Assembly (NCBI GenBank): GCA_964606895.1
Contig: CAZSHX010000064.1
Coordinates: 1-28,214 of the forward strand
Source of the DNA: CAZSHX01 sp964606895
Lineage (GTDB): Bacteria; Bacteroidota; Ignavibacteria; Kapaibacteriales; UBA2268
Length of the DNA: 28,214 nucleotides
Reading direction: 5' to 3'
The translations under genes were made by a program, and so were the position numbers. Shown here piece by piece: positions 20,373 through 28,214 of this stretch. Numbering within the stretch: position 1 is the first letter of the stretch; every line of letters starts with the position of its first letter. Below the pieces are notes generated by a model that searched no databases, was not told where the DNA came from, and saw only the letters and a program-made list of their open reading frames with translations.

Positions 20373-22814
20373 ATGAAAAAATGTTTCTATTTGTTTGCGT
20401 TTATTTTAACCATTTATGCAACTTCTGCAGAATGGACTCAAAGGGTTTCAGTTAGAGGCCCTGGAAATTGCATTAGCTTTGGTAAAACTGCCTATTTCGG
20501 TTCGATAAATGGAATTTTAAAATATGATGTTTTGAGTCATGAAAGGGAATACTATTCATCTGTAAACTCGGATTTATGTGGAAATTACATTAACGATATG
20601 TATTTGATGGAAGACGGTAATATCCTTGTCAGTACGGACAAAGGACTATCAATGATTGTAAATGGTTCAATAACATCTAAGGAACCAATATGTTCAGACT
20701 ATCCCGACTACGATAGCAGATTCATTTACAAAGATTCACTTGGACATTTCTGGACTTTTTCTTCACAAAAAGTTCATCAATATAAAGATGGGAAATGGAA
20801 CAGTATTGACCTATCCACAAAAGTAAATCATAAATTCGATATTATGTTTTTGTTTGTTGACCATGACAAAATCTGGGCGGCTTATGAAGATAACAGAAAA
20901 ACATCAACAACTTTTTATGGAAGTATGCGAGATGATTATCTTCATTTGGTAGTTATTGCGGACACCGGAATCGTCAGGCTTTTCGATTCAATTAGTGAAT
21001 TTCCATATCGTCAGGGGGATTATCATCTTTTGAGTTTAAATAATCATGTTGTTCTGAAAAATTATGACGGAACTTATATATACAATGATACAACTTGGTC
21101 AAATCCAGACTTTTTATATCCAAGTTCCGAATTTAAATCCAGTAATTATCAGGGTTTTGTAATTGACCAAAAAGGTAATATTTGGTATAATGTCTTTAAT
21201 AATGATGGTTCCATTTCGTACCCTGTCAGCTACAATATTAAAGATGGGAAATTGACCGAGTATCTGAAAGACAAGAAATTAGATAATGTTGCTATTTTAT
21301 CGGATAGTACAATAGTTTCATATAGTCCAACTATGCTTTATGTTAAGAACGATACCGGATGGGTAGAAATATCATTTTCTAAAAGCCTTTCAATAAATGA
21401 CCCGCTTTATTACATCCCAATTAAAATTGATGGTAAAATATATATTAAAATCACTTATGCTTATAAAAGTAAAATTCCTGAAGGTACATTCATTTGTCTG
21501 GAGAATACAAACTTAAATTTCTTTTTCGGAGGTGATTTTCCGTTCTTTTCACTCAAACAGTTGGCTATTAATAAAAAACAACAAGGTTTTTTTAACGGAG
21601 AAAATCCCGGCTCCCCATATATGATGGAAAAGGACTCTGGATTTTATAAACTCGATATGACTTCTAACGTTTTTTATGCAAAACCTTGTGGAGACGGAAA
21701 AGTATATTTCTCTTATGAAAGAAACAAAGACACTTCATTAAGTAATAATTATCTTTCTACTTGGGAAGGTAATGACAGCAAGAAAATTGATTTGGGATAT
21801 GGAAAAATGAAAGGTTCCAGTATAAATATGTTTGATGTTTCCGGTACTTATATTGCCGCACTTGCCTCATACTATCTGCCGGGTACAGATTCACTCGAAA
21901 GTTACATTGCACTCATGAATACTTCGAACCAGAAAATAGAAATTTTCGATAAATCAAATTCTCAAATGCCCGACTATTATTTATATAAAAGTGGTTTGTC
22001 ATGGTACTATTTAGATACAGTACCGCGATCTATCTCCATAGATAAATATATGAATATTTGGGTTTCAACCTCTGAATCACTGATTAAAGTAGGTAAAGAC
22101 GAATCGAAGATATATGAAATCCCTAATAATTCCTATGGATATAAACTGTATATTTCAAGTATGGCTTATGATGAAAAATCGGAAGAACTTCTTTGCAGTT
22201 CTGTTACTCCAATAATAAGCACCTACAAAAGTTCTGATGTTCTCCATTTTTTCAATATTCCTGATGAAAAATGGGATAGCATCAAAGTTTCAAATGCCGG
22301 ATTACACGGCAATATGATTATATTCAAAAAACTGCTCGACAACCGAATCTGGGCAAGTGACGACATGGGTTATCTTTACAGGTATGCAGGAAATGGCAAA
22401 TTCGAGGAATTCGACTTAGAAATAAATGGGAAAAAGAGTATTGGCATTAAAATTAATGATTTCTCCATTGATGTCAACAATTATCTACATCTTGGTACAG
22501 ACATCGGACTATTCACTAACAAAACTTTACTGACCGCCATTCCCGAGGAAACTCAATTGACTAATGGTTTTGAAATTTACCCTAATCCTGCTTTTGAATA
22601 TATCGAAATTTCTGTAGGGTCAAGGCATGCCTTGACCAACCCCGACATCCGCATCTTTAATGTCTTTGGTGAAACGGTTGTGAATTCCTCTGATTTAAAT
22701 AATTCACAATTTTCAATTCTCAATTCTCAATTAAGAATTGACGTTTCAGGTTTGCCGTCGGGAGTATATTTTGTGAGGGTGGGAGATAAAGTCGGGAAGT
22801 TTGTGAAGATTTAG
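20373..22814 (+). CDS. Large T9SS-secreted protein, propeller-like (two-component-regulator-propeller-like) repeats
   Basis: An 813-residue secreted protein: signal peptide MKKCFYLFAFILTIYATSA, a long beta-rich region and a T9SS type A sorting domain. Repeated phrases of the type GNILVSTDKGLSMI, KIWAAYEDN, GNIWYNVFNNDG, NIWVSTSESLIKV and RIWASDDMGYLYRY resemble the Reg_prop or Kelch-like strands of sensor beta-propellers, but it has no kinase part. Function unknown; a surface or released binding protein is likely. I choose ATG at 20373, after a GAGG ribosome-binding site and opening the signal peptide, not the upstream ATG at 20328. The preceding 15 codons echo the end of a sorting domain (MKFVKI). 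The last 231 bp are identical to 24758-24988. Confidence 0.83.
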   Translation: MKKCFYLFAFILTIYATSAEWTQRVSVRGPGNCISFGKTAYFGSINGILKYDVLSHEREYYSSVNSDLCGNYINDMYLMEDGNILVSTDKGLSMIVNGSITSKEPICSDYPDYDSRFIYKDSLGHFWTFSSQKVHQYKDGKWNSIDLSTKVNHKFDIMFLFVDHDKIWAAYEDNRKTSTTFYGSMRDDYLHLVVIADTGIVRLFDSISEFPYRQGDYHLLSLNNHVVLKNYDGTYIYNDTTWSNPDFLYPSSEFKSSNYQGFVIDQKGNIWYNVFNNDGSISYPVSYNIKDGKLTEYLKDKKLDNVAILSDSTIVSYSPTMLYVKNDTGWVEISFSKSLSINDPLYYIPIKIDGKIYIKITYAYKSKIPEGTFICLENTNLNFFFGGDFPFFSLKQLAINKKQQGFFNGENPGSPYMMEKDSGFYKLDMTSNVFYAKPCGDGKVYFSYERNKDTSLSNNYLSTWEGNDSKKIDLGYGKMKGSSINMFDVSGTYIAALASYYLPGTDSLESYIALMNTSNQKIEIFDKSNSQMPDYYLYKSGLSWYYLDTVPRSISIDKYMNIWVSTSESLIKVGKDESKIYEIPNNSYGYKLYISSMAYDEKSEELLCSSVTPIISTYKSSDVLHFFNIPDEKWDSIKVSNAGLHGNMIIFKKLLDNRIWASDDMGYLYRYAGNGKFEEFDLEINGKKSIGIKINDFSIDVNNYLHLGTDIGLFTNKTLLTAIPEETQLTNGFEIYPNPAFEYIEISVGSRHALTNPDIRIFNVFGETVVNSSDLNNSQFSILNSQLRIDVSGLPSGVYFVRVGDKVGKFVKI
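22618..22637. repeat. 20-bp perfect palindrome inside a sorting domain
   Basis: GGTCAAGGCATGCCTTGACC is its own reverse complement. It encodes GSRHALT between YIEIS and IRIFNVFGE, the same loop as the palindrome at 67-86. An identical copy is at 24792-24811. Confidence 0.9.
22707..22741. repeat. CAATTNN heptamer array in a sorting-domain loop
   Basis: CAATTTT, CAATTCT, CAATTCT, CAATTAA, then GAATTGA, whose AGAATTG pairs with CAATTCT to give a 7-8-bp stem. Translated as SQFSILNSQLRID. Present identically in the copy at 24758-24988 and diverged at 150-184. Confidence 0.75.
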
Positions 22815-22869
22815 TTGGAGAAAATTTAATAAGATTTCTAATTTTTTGAACTAATGAAGATAGAAGACT

Positions 22870-24516
22870 ATGAAAACATTAATTATTATGCTTTTGGTTA
22901 ATTTCGCCATTGGAACATCCAATGCGGCGTGGGAAAAAGTAAATGGTCCTTTTGGAATGCGTGTGGCATGCATCGAAACCGATTCATTCGGGAATATTTT
23001 TGCCGGCTCATTCGATGGTGCGATTCTTGTCAGCAGAGATAAAGGCATAAGCTGGTCCCAAACATCTTTTATCGGTAATAATAAAATAACAGGAATAGTT
23101 AGCAACCAAAAAGGCTTAATCTATGCGGCTTCATTGTCTGGTGGGCTGTTTTTCAGTACAGATCAAGGATATTCATGGAATAATATCACAAAAATTGGTC
23201 AATCTTATTATAAAATTGCTTTATGTGCCGATGGTGAATTAATTATGTTAGCAAATTCTTCGCTTTATTCAAGTTTAGATACCGGGAAAACTTGGCAAGT
23301 TAATAAAATTAGTAGCGATGGTCTAAACATTAATGATGTAAAGACTAACAATTCTGGTGATGTATATGTATCTTGCGGAAATGGATGTGTATACAAAAGA
23401 AAGCATAATGAGATTTCATGGGACAAACTTTCCGTTGATAAGATCTATACTTCAAATGATTGGATAATAGTTGGAAAAAATGGTAATTTACTAACATTCA
23501 GTACTTATTGGAAGATGATAAATAGCAATACAAGTAAAGGTTATAGTTCCTTGTTTTATAGTAAAAATGATGGAATTTCATGGAACAAAATTTCATCATT
23601 TGATGATTCAACTAATTATTTTACTGTGGGTGGTTTTGACAGTAATGGAGATCTGTACCTTTGCTCCGAAAATGGAATTAACAAAGGCAACATATTGGAT
23701 TCGATATTTATACAGAAGTCCTTTACCGATTTGAAAAGCCATTATTATGCTATTTCTTTTCCAAATGATGATGTTTGTTTATTAGGCTCCAATGGTCTTG
23801 GAATCTTCATCTCGGAAGACAAAGGAAATTCATGGAAATTAAGCAATAATGGAATGGACCTAAATGAAATTAAATCAATCGTTTTCAATTCGAAAAACGA
23901 TATTTTTACTTCGCTTAATAGTGGTGGAATTTTTAAGTCTGACGATAACGGGAATTCATGGTCAAAAGTCAATAAACAGAGTAATCTATATGCCACGACT
24001 GCTCTACTTTGTGATGATTTAGATATTTTATATGCCGGTACTTTTAGTGACGGTTTTTTCAAAAGTCAAGACAACGGTAATAATTGGAATGAAATTAATA
24101 GTGGAATTTTTTCTGATTTCTGGCAGAGGTCAGTTATTGATATCAAAAAAGATAAAAGGGGTATTCTATGGGGTGGATGCCAAAAGAATTTATATTATAG
24201 CTATAACAATGGTGAAACATGGGACTATCTTTATATTTATTCCTTATCCTGCTTCAATATTCTCGATACAACATTGTTTTATTGTGCTTCAAATGGAACC
24301 AATTTTAGTAGTTTCAGGAGTACAGATGTTTTTTTAAAGTTTGATAAATTATATTACTTTGAAAGAATGGAGTTAGGTGCTTTTACAACTAACTCAAAAG
24401 GTGAAATGTTTGCCATTAATTCTCAAAATGTTTATAAGAGCCTCGATAGTGGGAAGGTTTGGACTCAAGTCAACAATGGTTTAAAGAATTTATATATCAA
24501 TACAATTTTTTCTTGA
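22870..24516 (+). CDS. Asp-box propeller protein, N-terminal part, separated from its sorting domain by a frameshift
   Basis: 548 codons: signal peptide MKTLIIMLLVNFAIGTSNA, then about a dozen units of the type GNIFAGSFDGAILVSRDKGISW, GGLFFSTDQGYSW, GIFISEDKGNSW and GIFKSDDNGNSW, i.e. SxDxGxxW Asp-boxes of a sialidase-like propeller. The frame ends abruptly in NTIFS-stop in the middle of a repeat unit. Removing one T from the T6 run at 24506-24511 gives NTIFLDRNDIMYVASSNGVYKST, which joins the downstream frame (24530-24988) in a normal repeat unit. The intact gene would be 22870-24988, a T9SS cargo protein. As written, the product lacks the sorting signal and would remain in the periplasm or be degraded. 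Confidence 0.82.
   Translation: MKTLIIMLLVNFAIGTSNAAWEKVNGPFGMRVACIETDSFGNIFAGSFDGAILVSRDKGISWSQTSFIGNNKITGIVSNQKGLIYAASLSGGLFFSTDQGYSWNNITKIGQSYYKIALCADGELIMLANSSLYSSLDTGKTWQVNKISSDGLNINDVKTNNSGDVYVSCGNGCVYKRKHNEISWDKLSVDKIYTSNDWIIVGKNGNLLTFSTYWKMINSNTSKGYSSLFYSKNDGISWNKISSFDDSTNYFTVGGFDSNGDLYLCSENGINKGNILDSIFIQKSFTDLKSHYYAISFPNDDVCLLGSNGLGIFISEDKGNSWKLSNNGMDLNEIKSIVFNSKNDIFTSLNSGGIFKSDDNGNSWSKVNKQSNLYATTALLCDDLDILYAGTFSDGFFKSQDNGNNWNEINSGIFSDFWQRSVIDIKKDKRGILWGGCQKNLYYSYNNGETWDYLYIYSLSCFNILDTTLFYCASNGTNFSSFRSTDVFLKFDKLYYFERMELGAFTTNSKGEMFAINSQNVYKSLDSGKVWTQVNNGLKNLYINTIFS
24506..24511 (+). other. T6 homopolymer: site of the +1 frameshift
   Basis: Six T between TACAA and CTTGATAGG. Five T would restore one continuous frame through a conserved repeat unit into the sorting domain. 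It could be a sequencing or assembly error, a fixed mutation, or a slippage-prone switch. Confidence 0.75.
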
Positions 24517-24529
24517 TAGGAATGATATT

Positions 24530-24988
24530 ATGTATGTTGCTTCATCCAATGGGGTATATAAAAGTACCGATTCCGGCAATTCATGGTTACCATTTAATGA
24601 ATCATTTCCGGTTAATATTAAAGTCAACATGTTCAATGAAGACAGAAACGGTATTCTTTATGCCGCCACCAAAGCAAATGGATTATACAGGTTCAACCCA
24701 ATTGTTGATGTAAAAGAAGAGTCAACAAATCAGAATTTCTGCTTTGATATTTTCCCAAATCCTGCTTTTGAATATATCGAAATTTCTGTAGGGTCAAGGC
24801 ATGCCTTGACCAACCCCGACATCCGCATCTTTAATGTCTTTGGTGAAACGGTTGTGAATTCCTCTGATTTAAATAATTCACAATTTTCAATTCTCAATTC
24901 TCAATTAAGAATTGACGTTTCAGGTTTGCCGTCGGGAGTATATTTTGTGAGGGTGGGAGATAAAGTCGGGAAGTTTGTGAAGATTTAG
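24530..24988 (+). CDS. C-terminal part of the frameshifted propeller gene: last repeats and T9SS sorting domain
   Basis: Begins inside an Asp-box unit (MYVASSNGVYKSTDSGNSWL) and has one further strand (GILYAATKANGLYRFN), a linker and a full type A sorting domain (FPNPAFEY ... IFNVFGE ... LPSGVYFVRVGDKVGKFVKI). It has no signal peptide or convincing ribosome-binding site, so it is almost certainly the 3' part of 22870-24516 and not a separate gene. The last 231 bp equal 22584-22814. Confidence 0.8.
   Translation: MYVASSNGVYKSTDSGNSWLPFNESFPVNIKVNMFNEDRNGILYAATKANGLYRFNPIVDVKEESTNQNFCFDIFPNPAFEYIEISVGSRHALTNPDIRIFNVFGETVVNSSDLNNSQFSILNSQLRIDVSGLPSGVYFVRVGDKVGKFVKI
24758..24988 (+). repeat. 231-bp direct repeat (sorting domain), copy 2
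   Basis: Identical to 22584-22814. It includes the palindrome at 24792-24811 and the heptamer array. Confidence 0.93.
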
Positions 24989-25019
24989 AATATTTCCTCT
25001 TTATACCAATCATACCAAG

Positions 25020-25046
25020 AATCGGCAGGTGGAGTTCCTGCCGATT
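25020..25046. terminator. Hairpin between convergent T9SS genes, possible bidirectional terminator
   Basis: AATCGGCAGG (25020-25029) and CCTGCCGATT (25037-25046) form a perfect 10-bp stem with loop TGGAGTT. It lies between the stop at 24988 (+) and the stop at 25072 (-), the right place for a shared terminator. It lacks a clear poly-T tail, so it may also be another dispersed palindromic repeat. Confidence 0.55.
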
Positions 25047-25071
25047 TGGTAAATGTAGTTTATAAATCCAT

Positions 25072-27363
25072 CTACGTCTTTACTAATTTTATTACGTGGA
25101 CATAACCCATTGAAGAGAGTTTGACAACATAAACTCCTAACGGTAATGCCGAAATATTATAGTTGAACTCTGATGTGGAGCCATTATTGTTGTCGTTTGC
25201 ATACGCAGATAAATCCATGACTTCGTCACCGAAAATATCTAATATTTTGAAACTAAGCGGGCTGTCATTAACTGAATAAAGACCGTATATTTTGAATTTA
25301 ACTATATTTGAAACAGGATTGGGAGCTATACTAATAAAAAAGTAAGGATTAAACCTTGTGACAGTTTCTTTAACAATATTAAGCGAATCGGGCATTTTCA
25401 CACCCCTGATTAAGCGATTGAAGCCATAGAGAAAAACAGTATCTTTATTCTTGATTGTAATTCCTGAATAATCATTAGTAGTAGACCATCCCGACTTTAC
25501 AGGAATTAGTTCCCCTATCCAATTTTTACCTCCGTCGGTTGTTATAAAAACGGTGTCATTAATTGCACCTGCAATGCCATTTTCAGAATCGAAAAATTTC
25601 ATTGATGTTATTCTAATTCCGCGGTAATTTGAGTCTAACTTCTGCCAATTCCAGTTTTGACCTCCATCCTTTGTTACCAGCATATCATAGCCCGAACCAA
25701 AAAGAAATCCGTTATTTTCATCTTTAAAGTAAGCATTTTTAATATAGAGCCTGGCAGTGCCAACTGTTGCAATTGTATCGAATGAATCTCCTCCGTTCGT
25801 TGTTTTCAGAACTCTGTACGCATTTCCATAAGGAAAGTTTATTGGGTCGTCTGTAGAATAGGCGCCCTGCATGCCATGAATGAAGCCGACATCCTTTGTT
25901 TTGAAATCAACCCCCCAAAAATTCATTCTTTTTTTCGGTGTAAATATTGCTTTTGTGAACCAAGACTCTCCTCCATCAGTAGTTTTGCTGAAATTCGAAT
26001 CTGCAACAGCAAAGCCGATTTCATCTTCGGGAAAACTCATTGAACGAGCTGTAATTTTATCATTTGCTGTCCAAGCTAAACCACCGTCATTTGTAAATAT
26101 TGTAAATTTTGTTAGATAATCAGGTGGTTGGTCTTGCCTCCTGCCAGCAAGGAAACCATCTTTTTCTGATTTGAAGTGGTGAGCAAAAAGAGTTGACTTA
26201 GCAAATAGTGGAAAATAATTTGCAGAATCTGCAGGATAAACATGGTTCCACACTGTACCGCCATCCACAGACCTGAATATATGCCCAGTCTCTCCGTAAA
26301 ATAAACATTCGCGTTCGTTAAGACATACAAGTCCTGCCATATAAAGCATACTTGGTTGTATTGTCAAATCAAACCAGTTTACAAATTTAAAGTTATTGCC
26401 GTAATCATCTGATTTTACTATACTATGGTTAAATCCAAGATAATAAATTGTGCCGTTATCTAATGCAGATATTGATTTAATTAAGACCGGCTGGGGATGC
26501 CAATTCAGATAATCCTTAGTTGTATATTCAGTATTAGTATAAGTTTTAAAAAAATCATCTGTTTTTAATACTCCCGTCCAACCGAATAATAATACCTTTT
26601 GGGGTCCATACATTTTAGCACCAACCCAATATTCCCATAAATCCAATTTAACTGTGTCCCATGTCTGCCCGCCGTCGGTTGTTGTGTAAGTCAGTGCAAG
26701 CTGTGAAAGACTGTCCATACCGCCGATAACTCCATGATTTATATCAAAAAAATCAACTGCACAAAGCTGAAAATACTTATTATGGCTTTGAAATATGCTT
26801 GTCCAATTATTCCCACCATCAACGGTTTTGAAGGCAAAATTATGCTCACCTACTGTATAGCCGGTCTTGTCGTCTATGAATTTTATTCTTTTCAGGCAGG
26901 TACTGTCATTCTCAAATTTCAGATTCCAATTTTTTCCACCGTCTGTTGTTTTGTAGATAACACCTCTATCTCCGACAACGAAAATGTTATTATTATCAAT
27001 CATTTTAACGGCAAAGAATCTTTTGTTCCCAACTTTTTGTGTCGCCCATGTTTTTCCGGAATTCTGAGTGGAAAGAACGTAACCGCTGTCACCCACCGCA
27101 AAACCGTTATTCAAATCTGTAAAGCTAACAGACATTAAATTTGCCCGGATGTATGATTCCTGCCATTCCCACTTCACTCCGCCGTCGTAAGACCTTAGAA
27201 TTTTTCCGTCATCACCGACAAGATAGAAATTCAGCGAATCAATTAATAAAATTTCTGTTTCATTTGCAGTGATATTCTGCCAAATAAATTTAGCATGACT
27301 TTGACAGGGAGCAATGAATAGAATTACAAGAAAAATGTAAATTGTTATCTTTATTTTTTTCAT
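25072..27363 (-). CDS. T9SS-secreted YCF48-type beta-propeller protein
   Basis: A 763-residue protein: signal peptide MKKIKITIYIFLVILFIAPCQSHA, repeats of the form GxAVGDxGxIxKTTDGGKNW, and a C-terminal sorting domain (SIAPNPVSN ... FKILDIFGDEV ... ISALPLGVYVVKL ... IKLVKT). About 13 DGGxxW units can be counted (e.g. SYDGGVKWEW, TTDGGKNWNL, TVDGGNNWTS, TKDGGQNWNW, TTDGGKNWIG). This is the YCF48-like family named after the photosystem II assembly factor; in non-photosynthetic bacteria such proteins are secreted or surface propellers of unknown ligand. Its sorting domain carries neither palindromes nor heptamer arrays, unlike those of the plus-strand T9SS genes. It is convergent with the frameshifted propeller gene. 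Confidence 0.86.
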   Translation of the reverse strand: MKKIKITIYIFLVILFIAPCQSHAKFIWQNITANETEILLIDSLNFYLVGDDGKILRSYDGGVKWEWQESYIRANLMSVSFTDLNNGFAVGDSGYVLSTQNSGKTWATQKVGNKRFFAVKMIDNNNIFVVGDRGVIYKTTDGGKNWNLKFENDSTCLKRIKFIDDKTGYTVGEHNFAFKTVDGGNNWTSIFQSHNKYFQLCAVDFFDINHGVIGGMDSLSQLALTYTTTDGGQTWDTVKLDLWEYWVGAKMYGPQKVLLFGWTGVLKTDDFFKTYTNTEYTTKDYLNWHPQPVLIKSISALDNGTIYYLGFNHSIVKSDDYGNNFKFVNWFDLTIQPSMLYMAGLVCLNERECLFYGETGHIFRSVDGGTVWNHVYPADSANYFPLFAKSTLFAHHFKSEKDGFLAGRRQDQPPDYLTKFTIFTNDGGLAWTANDKITARSMSFPEDEIGFAVADSNFSKTTDGGESWFTKAIFTPKKRMNFWGVDFKTKDVGFIHGMQGAYSTDDPINFPYGNAYRVLKTTNGGDSFDTIATVGTARLYIKNAYFKDENNGFLFGSGYDMLVTKDGGQNWNWQKLDSNYRGIRITSMKFFDSENGIAGAINDTVFITTDGGKNWIGELIPVKSGWSTTNDYSGITIKNKDTVFLYGFNRLIRGVKMPDSLNIVKETVTRFNPYFFISIAPNPVSNIVKFKIYGLYSVNDSPLSFKILDIFGDEVMDLSAYANDNNNGSTSEFNYNISALPLGVYVVKLSSMGYVHVIKLVKT

Positions 27364-27477
27364 TTGATTTTCAGAATTATTGGTAAATGTTCATTTTTTT
27401 TAAACCAAGAATCTCAAACGACAGACAAAAACTTTTTTTGGGTTCTAATCTGCCGTTTGATTAGCATTTTAATATAA

Positions 27478-28056
27478 TTATGGACAGCCGCCTGTACATG
27501 GAGATACACAATTATTACCTAACATATTGTTACTTATCCAACTCAATGTTCGTACTCCTGCGGTACAGCAAATATGATAAATTCCCTGACAATAGGAATT
27601 CCCTCCGATGCAAGGTAAGTTGTTGTTCCAACATCTGTCATAATAAGCCCTGTATTCCATAAAATAGTCAGGACATGGCGGGCAGGGCCAGGATAACTCA
27701 TGAGGATTCTGTTTTAAAACAGCTTCAGCAACAAGTTTCCTTAATAAACCTGGAGTCACCGTTGGAGGACAACCGGGATCAACCGGACTGCAGGTTTTGA
27801 TATATACTTCAATTTCAGGTAATGAAGCAGTTAAGCCCCTCCAGCAATAACAAACATTATAGGCACATATCGTCCCATCGGGAAAAGTTACATTGACCAC
27901 AACGCTTTGCATAGAATTCCATGGTACATCGAGGGGAGGAATATCCGTCGGACATGGGTCTTCGCATAATGCAAAAGACTTCAGTGAAGTTAAAGTAAAA
28001 AATAATGCAATTATTGAAATGTAATAAAAGTAGCGTTTTATGAAGAGTTTAAACAT
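27478..28056 (-). CDS. Secreted cysteine-rich protein of unknown function
   Basis: 192 residues with an N-terminal signal segment (ISIIALFFTLTSLKSFA) and about 17 cysteines in the mature part. They come in motifs such as CEDPCP, CAYNVCYCW, WPCPPCPD, ICC and CVSPCTGGCP. The spacing suggests several disulfides or metal sites, and thus an extracytoplasmic location. There are no lipobox, sorting domain or known enzymatic motifs. An AAGG ribosome-binding site precedes the ATG. It lies 114 bp upstream of the YCF48-type gene in the same direction and could share its role. I do not recognise the family. Confidence 0.72.
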   Translation of the reverse strand: MFKLFIKRYFYYISIIALFFTLTSLKSFALCEDPCPTDIPPLDVPWNSMQSVVVNVTFPDGTICAYNVCYCWRGLTASLPEIEVYIKTCSPVDPGCPPTVTPGLLRKLVAEAVLKQNPHELSWPCPPCPDYFMEYRAYYDRCWNNNLPCIGGNSYCQGIYHICCTAGVRTLSWISNNMLGNNCVSPCTGGCP

Positions 28057-28190
28057 ATAAGTACCTTAATATTATAATAATAAAATGAAATTAATTGTGT
28101 ATTTTTGCAATTGACAAATCACTTGGGTCCTGAACTTTCAGTGATTTTTCGACGAGTAGTCTGGAATTTTCTTCCGGATTTTGTTATTGG

Positions 28191-28214
28191 TCAAGACTGT
28201 CGTTCCAGTCTTGA
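28191..28214. repeat. Hairpin at the right edge of the window
   Basis: TCAAGACTG (28191-28199) and CAGTCTTGA (28206-28214) form a perfect 9-bp stem with loop TCGTTC. It may continue past the window edge (TTGG precedes it). It is in non-coding DNA upstream of the cysteine-rich protein gene. The TCAAG arm start recalls the GTCAAGG palindromes of the sorting domains, but the match is short. Confidence 0.6.

Larger units (their letters stand above)
22584..22814 (+). repeat. 231-bp direct repeat (sorting domain), copy 1
   Basis: Identical by eye to 24758-24988 from AATCCTGCTTTTGAATAT to the stop codon, including silent positions, the palindrome and the heptamer array. Upstream of this point the two genes diverge immediately. 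Confidence 0.93.

Noticed and set aside
24530..24988. Independent small secreted protein
   Set aside because: Starts inside an Asp-box unit without signal peptide or ribosome-binding site, and joins the upstream frame if one T is removed.
25072..27363. Photosystem II assembly factor
   Set aside because: Only the repeat family (YCF48-like) is shared. The protein is much longer, has a T9SS sorting domain, and there are no photosynthesis genes.

Overview
The window looks like a chromosomal segment of a low-GC member of the Bacteroidota / Chlorobi group, most likely an Ignavibacteria- or Kapabacteria-like lineage (inference). The reasons are: several secreted proteins end in a type IX secretion (T9SS) type A C-terminal sorting domain (CTD, ending in ...GVYFVR...KFVKI); there are Asp-box and YCF48-type propellers, a GWxTD-domain protein, many lipoproteins, and outer-membrane barrels. 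I see no tRNA, rRNA, CRISPR array or phage module.

Layout. 1-257 is the tail of a T9SS cargo gene. 258-730 is non-coding, with a 70-bp hairpin-bearing direct repeat. 731-1294 (-) is an orphan rmlC. 1509-4757 holds two tandem IPT/TIG + SUMF1-like lipoproteins, closed by a strong terminator. 4881-7602 is a compact operon-like run: Hsp33, RuvX and a GWxTD protein. A convergent lipoprotein (7605-8399) follows, then a thioredoxin-like lipoprotein and an outer-membrane barrel (8447-9903). 9867-17412 is a long minus-strand run with gaps of 9-44 bp: ChaN-M1 metalloprotease fusion, PLP trans-sulfuration enzyme, small membrane protein, outer-membrane protein, FolD and an RluA-type pseudouridine synthase. 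17613-24988 holds three large secreted repeat proteins with T9SS CTDs, interrupted by a small DUF559 endonuclease element. 25072-27363 (-) is a YCF48-type T9SS protein, and 27478-28056 (-) is a cysteine-rich secreted protein.

The housekeeping genes (folD, rluA, hslO, ruvX) look ordinary. The unusual part is the link between the T9SS CTDs and small palindromic DNA. Four CTD coding regions carry in-frame perfect or near-perfect palindromes in the same loop. The palindromes differ in sequence but stay self-complementary. In one gene a second palindrome is a homologue, with paired base changes, of the terminal hairpin of the DUF559 element just downstream. That element is 446 bp long with 33-bp terminal inverted repeats differing at one base. 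It carries a DUF559 gene broken by an in-frame TGA, followed by a truncated second copy. Two CTDs are identical over 231 bp, and one of them has been put out of frame by a T6 run. Together this suggests an endonuclease-plus-hairpin element, loosely comparable to RAYT/REP systems, shaping secretion-signal loops. That interpretation is a hypothesis; the repeats themselves are read directly from the sequence.
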